From: a bacterium
GTDB lineage: Bacteria; Patescibacteriota; Minisyncoccia; UBA6257
Assembly: GCA_030673525.1 (NCBI GenBank)
Contig: DAOVIY010000016.1
Span: forward strand, 1-10,493
Direction of reading: 5' to 3'
Length of the DNA: 10,493 nt
In this document: positions 4,939-10,493 of the stretch, piece by piece
Layout of the letters: each line of letters starts with the position of its first letter
Numbering within the stretch: position 1 is the stretch's first letter
Translations under genes and position numbers: made by a program
The notes under the pieces: generated by a model
Databases searched by the model: none
What the model was told of the DNA's origin: nothing
What the model saw: only the letters and a program-made list of their open reading frames with translations

Positions 4939-6564
4939 TTAGTATTGCGGCATCATTGGTGCTTGCGGAATTCCAGGATTTTCCTTTTTTTCTGGAAGAT
5001 CTGCAACAACAACTTTAGTTGTTAAAAGCATACTTGCTACAGAAGCGGCGTTTTCTAAAGCGCTTCGAGTAACCTTAGTAGGATCAACAATACCTACCTT
5101 AAACATATCAATAAATTCCCCTTTTGTCACGTCAAAACCTTCATTTTTCTGTCTCTTTTTAGCCTCTTCTAATATAACCTCGCCACTACGTCCAGCATTC
5201 TCAGCTATTTGGCAAATTGGCTCTTCTAGGGCTTTTAGAATAATATCAACTCCCACTTTTTCGTCAGTATTATCTAAATTAATATTTTCTAAAACCTTAG
5301 CGCATCTTAAGAGAGCTATGCCACCACCAGAAACAACACCTTCTTCTAAAGCAGCTTTTGTCGCCCTAACCGCGTCTTCTACACGATGTTGTTTTTCTTT
5401 TTGTTCAATTTCAGTTGCTGCGCCAACTTTCATAACAGCTATTCCTCCTGATAATTTAGCAAACCTCTCTTCTAATTTTTCTTTGTCAAAATCTGAATCT
5501 ACTGATTCTATTTGTTTTTTAATTTGTTTCATTCTATTCTTTATATTTTCAGCATCTCCACCTCCTTCAACAATTGTTGTATTGTCTTTATTAATTACTA
5601 CTCTTCTTGCATGACCAAGATTCTCTAATTCAGCTTTATCTAATTTAAGTCCAATTTCTTCAGATATAACTTTGCTGCCAGTAATAATAGCAATGTCATC
5701 CATTAATTCCTTTTTTTTATCTCCAAAACCAGGAGTTTTTACTGCAACAAGGTTAAATGTACCTCGCAATTTATTTAATATTAAAGTTGCTAATGCTTCA
5801 CCACTTAAATCATCAGCGATTAAAAGCAAGTCTTTTTTACCAGACTGAACAATTTTATCTAATAAAGGTAAAATCTCTTGAATATTTGTTATCTTCTTAT
5901 CAGTAATAATAATGTAAGGATTTTCTAAAACAGCTTCCATTTTTTCAGAATCAGTAATCATATAAGGAGAAATATATCCTTTATCAAGTTGCAATCCTTT
6001 AACTATTTCTTTGGATAATCCAAGCGTTTTTGATTCTTCTACTGTGATTACTCCGTCTTTTCCCACTTCATCAAAAATATCGGCAATCATATTTCCTATT
6101 TCTTTGTCATCGGCAGAAATTGCTCCAACATTTGCTATCTCATCATGATTTTCCACTTTTTGGGATATGTTTTTTAGCTCTTTAACGACAGCTTTAACCG
6201 CTTTATCAATGCCCCTTTTAATATTTAAAGCATCAGCCCCAGCTGTTACATTTTTTAAACCAGCGGTAATTATTGACCATGCCAAAACAATCGCAGTAGT
6301 AGTACCATCTCCAGCTATGTCATTAGTTTTTTCTGCAGCTTGTTTTAAAACTTCAGCGCCTAAATTTTCTGTTTTATCCTCAAGTTCTATTTCTTTAGCA
6401 ATAGTTACTCCATCATTTGTGATAAGAGGAGAACCAAATCCCCTATCTAAAATCACGTTGGAACCCTTAGGTCCTAAAGTAATTTTTACTGCTTGGGCTA
6501 ATTTATCAATGCCTTTTTTAAGCGACTGGCGGGCTTTTTCATCAAAAATTATCTTTTTTGCCAT
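4939..6564 (-). CDS. groL: Chaperonin GroEL (Hsp60)
   Basis: This 541-residue protein is the large subunit of the group I chaperonin, a cytoplasmic double-ring ATPase that folds proteins with GroES. It is full length from MAKKIIFDEKAR. ATP-site motifs are intact: LGPKGSNVILD (30-40), NDGVTIAKEI with Asp51, GDGTTTA (85-91) with Asp86, the catalytic-loop Asp397 in RVEDAVRATKAA, and GGG at 413-415, here preceded by Ser rather than the usual Pro. The apical domain (about 190-375) is present, including KTPGFGDKKKE. The C-terminus ends in PQAPMMPQY and lacks the Gly-Gly-Met repeat tail found in E. coli. It follows groES after 40 nt and precedes lemA. No Shine-Dalgarno site precedes the ATG. Confidence 0.98.
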   Translation of the reverse strand: MAKKIIFDEKARQSLKKGIDKLAQAVKITLGPKGSNVILDRGFGSPLITNDGVTIAKEIELEDKTENLGAEVLKQAAEKTNDIAGDGTTTAIVLAWSIITAGLKNVTAGADALNIKRGIDKAVKAVVKELKNISQKVENHDEIANVGAISADDKEIGNMIADIFDEVGKDGVITVEESKTLGLSKEIVKGLQLDKGYISPYMITDSEKMEAVLENPYIIITDKKITNIQEILPLLDKIVQSGKKDLLLIADDLSGEALATLILNKLRGTFNLVAVKTPGFGDKKKELMDDIAIITGSKVISEEIGLKLDKAELENLGHARRVVINKDNTTIVEGGGDAENIKNRMKQIKKQIESVDSDFDKEKLEERFAKLSGGIAVMKVGAATEIEQKEKQHRVEDAVRATKAALEEGVVSGGGIALLRCAKVLENINLDNTDEKVGVDIILKALEEPICQIAENAGRSGEVILEEAKKRQKNEGFDVTKGEFIDMFKVGIVDPTKVTRSALENAASVASMLLTTKVVVADLPEKKENPGIPQAPMMPQY

Positions 6565-6565
6565 A

Positions 6566-6607
6566 AATAAATTTATTGTTAGATTGTTAATTAATAATTA
6601 TTAATTA
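6566..6607. repeat. AT-rich palindromes filling the groES-groEL gap
   Basis: Two perfect palindromes lie here: a 20-nt one at 6588-6607 (TAATTAATAATTATTAATTA) that includes the groES stop codon, and a 12-nt one at 6566-6577 (AATAAATTTATT) just before the groEL ATG. Both are made only of A and T, so chance or low complexity is possible. Hairpins here could affect mRNA stability or groEL translation. Confidence 0.5.
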
Positions 6608-6892
6608 CTCAAGAATAGCTAGTACATCATCTTCACGAATAACAAGATATTCTTTCTCATCTATTTTAACTTCATTAGGAGTATATTTGGTAAATAAAAC
6701 TTTATTCCCTACTTTTACATTTAAAGGAATTAATTTTCCTTCATCAGTTGTTTTTCCAGGACCAATGGCAACTACTTTTCCCATCATTGGTTTTTCTTCA
6801 GATGAAGCAGGAATAAAAATACCACTCTTGGTAGTTTTTTCTTCATTAAAAGTTTCTACAAAAATATGATCAGATAATGGTTTTATATTCAT
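6605..6892 (-). CDS. groS: Co-chaperonin GroES (Hsp10)
   Basis: The 95-residue protein is the full-length GroES lid subunit, which caps the GroEL ring as a heptamer in the cytoplasm. It opens with the typical NIKPLSDHIFVETFNEE. The GroEL-binding mobile loop spans about residues 16-33, with the hydrophobic tripeptide IFI at 25-27 (IVL in E. coli). Further conserved parts are GKVVAIGPGK, VGNKVLFTKY and a C-terminal EYLVIREDDVLAIL. It starts at ATG 6892, without a Shine-Dalgarno site, as first gene of the groES-groEL-lemA unit. A candidate promoter lies about 90 nt upstream, in the end of rmuC. Confidence 0.97.
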   Translation of the reverse strand: MNIKPLSDHIFVETFNEEKTTKSGIFIPASSEEKPMMGKVVAIGPGKTTDEGKLIPLNVKVGNKVLFTKYTPNEVKIDEKEYLVIREDDVLAILE

Positions 6893-6939
6893 AGGATTAT
6901 ATTGTTTTATTAATAAATTATTATATTATTGAATTGTTA

Positions 6940-6956
6940 ATAAATTGGCAATTTAT
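6940..6956. promoter_or_regulatory. Palindrome in the groES leader, possible operator
   Basis: ATAAATTG-G-CAATTTAT is a perfect inverted repeat of 8-nt arms around one base. It lies about 15-31 nt downstream of the predicted groES transcription start. It is not a CIRCE element (TTAGCACTC-N9-GAGTGCTAA). It could bind a dimeric regulator or be chance in AT-rich DNA. Confidence 0.35.
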
Positions 6957-6977
6957 AACTATGATTGCTAATCTTAT

Positions 6978-7005
6978 ATTCTACTCAAAAATTATTTTTT
7001 GTCAA
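6978..7005 (-). promoter_or_regulatory. Candidate sigma70-type promoter of groES-groEL-lemA
   Basis: On the minus strand a perfect TTGACA (7005-7000), a 16-nt spacer and TAGAAT (6983-6978, 5 of 6) give transcription from about 6971. The -35 box overlaps the last codons of rmuC. The leader to ATG 6892 would be about 80 nt. Confidence 0.55.
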
Positions 7006-8053
7006 TTTCTTCTTGTTTTGGTTTTTCTATTTCCAATGGTTCTGCCCCAATCTTTTCCCCTGAAATCTTATAAACATCCTTATCAATTTTACCAAACTCT
7101 TTATAAGCAGAATTATACATATTCACTGTAGTACCTAAATGATTTCCCATTTTTTGCATATAGGTTTGATAACTGGTTAAATGACGAGCTAAGTTTTCTA
7201 CTCCTTTTTTAATTTCTTTAGCAGATTCTTCTATTTGTAGAGCCTTTAATCCCTGAAGGACAGTCTGCAAATATGCCAAAAAAGAAGTTGGTGAAACAAT
7301 AATCACTTGCTTTTGCCCCATAGCATATTCTACTAAATCACGGGTATTAGCTTTGACAGTACCAATTTTATTAATTAATAAATCATAATAAATCGCTTCA
7401 GATGGAATAAACATAAAAGCAAATTCCATTGTATTCTCATCTGGTTTTATGTATTTAGATGTTTCATCAATTCTGCTTTTTAAATCATTCTTAAAATTTT
7501 CTTCCAATTTCTTTTTTTCATTCTCATCATTTGTTTCCAATATTCGATTATAATTTTCTAAACTAAATTTAGAATCAATAGGGATAATCTTATCTTTAAT
7601 AAATATTACAGCGTCTACTTTTGTGCCATCTTTAAACTCATATTGCGTTTGATAACTCCCTGGAGGAAGAACATTTTTTAATACAGTCTCTAAATAATAT
7701 TCTCCTAATACTCCTCTCTGCTTTGGGTTTTTTAAAACATCTTGAAGGCTTTTAAGCTGATCCGCAAAATTAACTACCTGCTTATTGGTTTCGTCCAATT
7801 TTGTTAATTTCTCTGTTACTTCTCTTATAATTTTAGCACTTTCTCCAAATTGATTACGAATCACCACAGGAATTTCTCCAAGTTTAGAATCAAGTGTCCT
7901 TGTAATCTCTTGTATCTGATTTTGTAATAAAAGAAATGATTGATTATCATCTTTTTTCACTTTCTCTTTCTTAATTATCAAAATATAAAAAATACTAGCT
8001 AAAAAAATACCTGCTAATACTCCTGATAAAATATAAAGAAAAGAAAAATCCAT
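6992..8053 (-). CDS. rmuC: RmuC family DNA recombination protein
   Basis: The 353-residue protein has RmuC architecture. An N-terminal membrane segment (residues about 5-27) is followed by a coiled-coil-like region (about 38-105) and the RmuC core. Core signatures are LKNPKQRGVLGEYYLETVL (107-125), KVDAVIFIKDKIIPIDSKFS (145-164) and the later MGQKQVIIVSPTSFLAYLQTV. Asp147 and the DSK at 160-162 fit a PD-(D/E)xK nuclease-like site; family members limit recombination at short inverted repeats in E. coli, by a mechanism not well defined. The C-terminus is a charged tail (KPKQEEIDKK). Its ATG overlaps the upstream gene's stop by one base (TAATG), suggesting translational coupling. Its last codons contain the -35 box assigned to groES. 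Confidence 0.93.
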   Translation of the reverse strand: MDFSFLYILSGVLAGIFLASIFYILIIKKEKVKKDDNQSFLLLQNQIQEITRTLDSKLGEIPVVIRNQFGESAKIIREVTEKLTKLDETNKQVVNFADQLKSLQDVLKNPKQRGVLGEYYLETVLKNVLPPGSYQTQYEFKDGTKVDAVIFIKDKIIPIDSKFSLENYNRILETNDENEKKKLEENFKNDLKSRIDETSKYIKPDENTMEFAFMFIPSEAIYYDLLINKIGTVKANTRDLVEYAMGQKQVIIVSPTSFLAYLQTVLQGLKALQIEESAKEIKKGVENLARHLTSYQTYMQKMGNHLGTTVNMYNSAYKEFGKIDKDVYKISGEKIGAEPLEIEKPKQEEIDKK

Positions 8054-8772
8054 TATGTTTGTGTTTGTATTTGTATTTCTTTAGATTTTTTTAATTCCAA
8101 ATAAATTAAATATAAGAATATTATACTAAGCGGCATACAAAGAAATTGAAAAATAGTACCTAATAAATTATTAACTAAGCCTAAAATAGTAGATATGATA
8201 CTAAAAACAATATTTAGTAAAATTAATCTACCAAATACTTTCCACCAATTGCCTTTTACCAAATTCCAACTGCGTTTTAAGGCATTCATACCTTTTTCCC
8301 CTTCAACAATAAGAATATAGGGACAAAACATTAAATAAATCGCTACTATTAAACCAGGAATAATGAAAAAAATGAAAGATAGAATTGTGAAGAAACCTAC
8401 TAATATTGTAATCCAAAAATATTGCCAAAGTTTCTTCCATGCCTCTTGAAAAATCTCTTTTAATTTAGTCCCAGCTGGTCTTATTGCCAATATTAAAAAA
8501 GAAAGCCCAATGAATATAGACCAAAAAGCATAAGTTAAGATAAACAAAAAAAGAGCTGGCGAAAAAATCAGTGTTTTAAAAGCATCTGCAGAAGCCCCAG
8601 ATCCTTTTGCCAATAAAAGTGAAAACAATAAACTTCCACCTAGTAATATCCCAAATAATATCACAAAAATTATTGTTATAGCCACAAAAATCGCCAATAG
8701 TATTAAAATTGATGTTATTTTTTGCTTATAGATATCAAAACTTTCTTTTATTAAAGTCGTAAAATTTTTCAT
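8053..8772 (-). CDS. Multi-pass membrane protein, GPDPase membrane-domain / DUF975-like
   Basis: This 239-residue protein is strongly hydrophobic, with about five to six membrane segments: residues about 20-52, 68-98, 112-152 (probably two), 180-203 and 205-227. The stretch GLIVAIYLMFCPYILIVEGEKGMNALKRSWNLVKGNWW (within about 140-176) has the acidic E-G/K-G-ALKRSW-L-GNWW pattern of the membrane domain found with glycerophosphodiester phosphodiesterases and in DUF975/YciC-type proteins. No catalytic domain is present, so an enzymatic role is not supported. It starts at ATG 8772, 43 nt after the dnaJ stop, and overlaps rmuC by one base, so it is probably cotranscribed with both. Family name is moderate confidence; the membrane nature is clear. 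Confidence 0.75.
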   Translation of the reverse strand: MKNFTTLIKESFDIYKQKITSILILLAIFVAITIIFVILFGILLGGSLLFSLLLAKGSGASADAFKTLIFSPALFLFILTYAFWSIFIGLSFLILAIRPAGTKLKEIFQEAWKKLWQYFWITILVGFFTILSFIFFIIPGLIVAIYLMFCPYILIVEGEKGMNALKRSWNLVKGNWWKVFGRLILLNIVFSIISTILGLVNNLLGTIFQFLCMPLSIIFLYLIYLELKKSKEIQIQTQT

Positions 8773-8815
8773 AATTTTTATTATTTTTTAATCTTTTTGT
8801 ATTTCTTAATATATA

Positions 8816-9931
8816 TTATTCTATCTCCTTTTGCAATTTTTCCAAGAGTTCTTTTGCCTGCGCAGAAACCTTTTTAGGAGTTTCAATTTTTATTTTAACA
8901 TATAAATCGCCTTGGCCTGGAGCGTCAAAATGTTTAACTCCTTTTCCTTTAATACGAAAGATTTCTCCAGATTCTGTTCCAGAAGGAATTTTTAAAAGAA
9001 TCTCTTTTTCTCTATCTTTTAATGGGCTAAGAATTTTTACCTCCTTTTTAGCTCCAAGCACTGCTTCAGTAAAACTTATAAGCAAAGTCGTATGCAAATC
9101 ATCGCCTTTTCTTTCAAAAGCTGAATGTCGCCTAATTATTATTCTAATATATAAATCGCCACTTAATCCATCTAATATTCCAGCTTCCCCTTCTTTTCTT
9201 ATTCTGATTGTTTCTCCGTCTCTGATTCCAATAGGAATATCCACTTTTATCTCTTTGTTGCCATAATAACGGCCATCACCTCCACAAGTCTTACATGGTT
9301 TTTCAGGTATTTTTCCTCTTGCCTTACATTTTGGACATTCGATTATTTGGGTAAATTCTCCTAAAAAAGTTCTGCGTAATTCCCTAATCACTCCTTCTCC
9401 TTTACAATTTGAGCATTCTTTTAATTTAGAATTTGGTTCATATCCTTTGCCATTACAATGCTCGCAAGCAAGATAAGTTTTAAAGGAAATATCCTTTCTT
9501 ACTCCAAAAGCTGCTTCTTCTAAATCTATTTCCAAATTAACTTCTATATCTCTCCCCTTATTTTGGTATGCGCTTTTCCTTTTTCTTGTAGAAGTAGTAG
9601 CTTCTTTGAAAAAATCAGAAAAAATATCTCCAATATCAAAGTTACCAGAAAAACCAAATGGTGATTGAAATCCGCCTTCTTGCCATTCAAATCCGGAAAA
9701 TCCCTGTTGAAATCCAGCTCCTGCTCCTTCAAAAACACGGCCAAATTTATCATACTGAGCTCTTTTCTCTTTATTAGATAAAACTTGATATGCTTCGTTT
9801 ATCTCTTTAAATTTTTCTGGACTACCTCCTTTATCTGGATGATGCTTATGAGCTAATTTATAAAAAGCTTTTTTGATTTCTTCTGGAGAAGCTGAGCGCG
9901 AAACACCTAAAATATCATAATAATCTTTCAT
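8816..9931 (-). CDS. dnaJ: Chaperone DnaJ (Hsp40, type I)
   Basis: The 371-residue protein is the J-domain co-chaperone that stimulates DnaK ATPase and delivers substrates. The N-terminal J domain (1-65) carries HPD at 31-33. A Gly/Phe-rich linker covers about 65-105. The zinc-binding domain has four Cys pairs: 156/159, 173/176, 199/202 and 213/216. The third pair reads CPKCKARG, deviating from CxxCxGxG at its sixth position. C-terminal substrate-binding domains follow (about 228-355), including GDLYIRIIIRRHSAFERKG. The start is ATG 9931, which gives the usual MKDYYDILGV opening; a TTG at 9943 is in frame but would overlap the upstream gene. It begins 5 nt after that gene's stop. No dnaK or grpE lies next to it in the window. 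Confidence 0.97.
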   Translation of the reverse strand: MKDYYDILGVSRSASPEEIKKAFYKLAHKHHPDKGGSPEKFKEINEAYQVLSNKEKRAQYDKFGRVFEGAGAGFQQGFSGFEWQEGGFQSPFGFSGNFDIGDIFSDFFKEATTSTRKRKSAYQNKGRDIEVNLEIDLEEAAFGVRKDISFKTYLACEHCNGKGYEPNSKLKECSNCKGEGVIRELRRTFLGEFTQIIECPKCKARGKIPEKPCKTCGGDGRYYGNKEIKVDIPIGIRDGETIRIRKEGEAGILDGLSGDLYIRIIIRRHSAFERKGDDLHTTLLISFTEAVLGAKKEVKILSPLKDREKEILLKIPSGTESGEIFRIKGKGVKHFDAPGQGDLYVKIKIETPKKVSAQAKELLEKLQKEIE

Positions 9932-9936
9932 ATTTA

Positions 9937-10493
9937 TCAACAAATAATAATTTCTTGTTTTTCTACTCCTACACGTTTGATTTTCAAATATTTAATAGAT
10001 AAAAGAATTCGAAGAAAAATCCAACTAATTGCAATTAAAATAATAGAAAATATAATATTAAAAAATTTCAAGAAGCTTAATACTGTCAAAAAAATTAAGA
10101 CCCCAGATCCTATTGTTAAATACGAAGGAAAAATTTGCCAACGAGATTTTACTAATTCTATAATTAAAGTCGATAGTTTTTCATTGCCAGTAACAGGATA
10201 TTTTAAAAATTCAGAAAGCTTTGATTTTGTTTGTTGTAAAATAGGTTGATTAACTATTGAACTAGAACCTTCTAAATCTGGGATTTGTTGCTGGATATAT
10301 TTTCCTAAAATATCATCAATTGTTCCTGAGAGTTGTAAATTAGAATAAGGCTGTATAGCTCCTGAGCGAGAAAAAATAGAATCTAAAATATTAGTTCCTC
10401 CTTGTTCTATAAATTCTATGCTTCCCTGAAAATAGATTAAAGTAGATAAAGAGATTACTAAAGCCAAAAGGATATAAAAAGAACCTTTAGTCA
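9937..10493 (-). CDS. Unrecognised membrane protein, 5'-truncated by window edge
   Basis: The frame runs off the right edge (184 residues visible), with no convincing start inside; an in-frame TTG at 10467 lies within a hydrophobic segment and is unlikely to be the start. Visible parts are a membrane segment at the N-terminal end (GSFYILLALVISLSTLIYF), a polar stretch of about 100 residues (with GGTNILDSIFSRSGAIQPYS and QQQIPDLEGSS), then two close hydrophobic segments (SYLTIGSGVLIFLTVLSFL and FNIIFSIILIAISWIFLRILL) and a basic tail. This suggests an extracytoplasmic middle domain between membrane anchors. It ends UGA-UAA (tandem stops) 5 nt before dnaJ, so the two are probably cotranscribed. 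I do not recognise the family. Confidence 0.75.
   Translation of the reverse strand, partial: TKGSFYILLALVISLSTLIYFQGSIEFIEQGGTNILDSIFSRSGAIQPYSNLQLSGTIDDILGKYIQQQIPDLEGSSSIVNQPILQQTKSKLSEFLKYPVTGNEKLSTLIIELVKSRWQIFPSYLTIGSGVLIFLTVLSFLKFFNIIFSIILIAISWIFLRILLSIKYLKIKRVGVEKQEIIIC

Noticed and set aside
5318..5614. Plus-strand ORF opposite groEL
   Set aside because: It is antisense to conserved groEL coding sequence and its translation is low-complexity Ser/Pro/Phe; a shadow frame. The same holds for the plus-strand ORFs at 6167-6604, 6687-6869, 6934-7131 and 9977-10249.
9544..9753. Minus-strand ORF of 69 codons inside dnaJ
   Set aside because: It is in another frame of the conserved dnaJ Gly/Phe and linker region with no independent signal.
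1..10493. CRISPR array, insertion sequence or phage genes
   Set aside because: No regularly spaced repeats, transposase, recombinase or phage structural motifs were seen on either strand.

Overview
This window looks like a piece of chromosome from a small-genome, low-GC bacterium, probably of the Candidate Phyla Radiation (Patescibacteria, Parcubacteria-like). That is inferred from the AT-rich sequence, the compact layout, the near absence of Shine-Dalgarno sites, and the gene mix (RmuC, LemA, a DUF4870-type membrane protein, a GroEL without the GGM tail, a divergent MurD). UGA appears to be a stop codon: lemA ends at a UGA at its normal family length, and all tryptophan and glycine codons seen in the long genes are ordinary. 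Code 4 or code 25 is therefore unlikely.

Layout. Positions 1-1212 (+) hold the 3' part of murD (peptidoglycan synthesis), which begins before the window. Everything else is on the minus strand and converges on murD at a hairpin terminator (1211-1242). Reading the minus strand from the right edge, the first block is an operon-like run: an unrecognised membrane protein cut by the window edge, then dnaJ, a multi-pass membrane protein, and rmuC. The last two overlap by one base. A good sigma70-type promoter inside the 3' end of rmuC probably starts the next unit, groES-groEL-lemA, which ends at a hairpin/U-run terminator near 4287-4311. Next, a promoter with an extended -10 box (4181-4209) precedes a DUF4870-like membrane protein, a tRNA-Ser(GGA) and a HAD-family hydrolase; a long hairpin terminator (2869-2931) closes this unit. 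Last comes a loosely packed stretch with a membrane-anchored unknown protein, a small acidic unknown protein and a YunG-like protein.

How the genes fit together. The right half is mostly protein quality control (DnaJ, GroES, GroEL), with membrane-associated partners of unknown role and RmuC, a DNA-recombination factor. No CIRCE operator is visible upstream of groES; the leader and the groES-groEL gap carry AT-rich palindromes instead. The 1279-2795 stretch looks accessory. Its YunG-like gene is the only one with a strong Shine-Dalgarno site, which hints at a separate origin.

I see no CRISPR array, insertion sequence, recombinase or recognisable defence system. No convincing new multi-gene system is evident. 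The best leads are the divergent MurD motifs, the three accessory unknowns, the hairpin abutting the tRNA, and the palindromes around groES.
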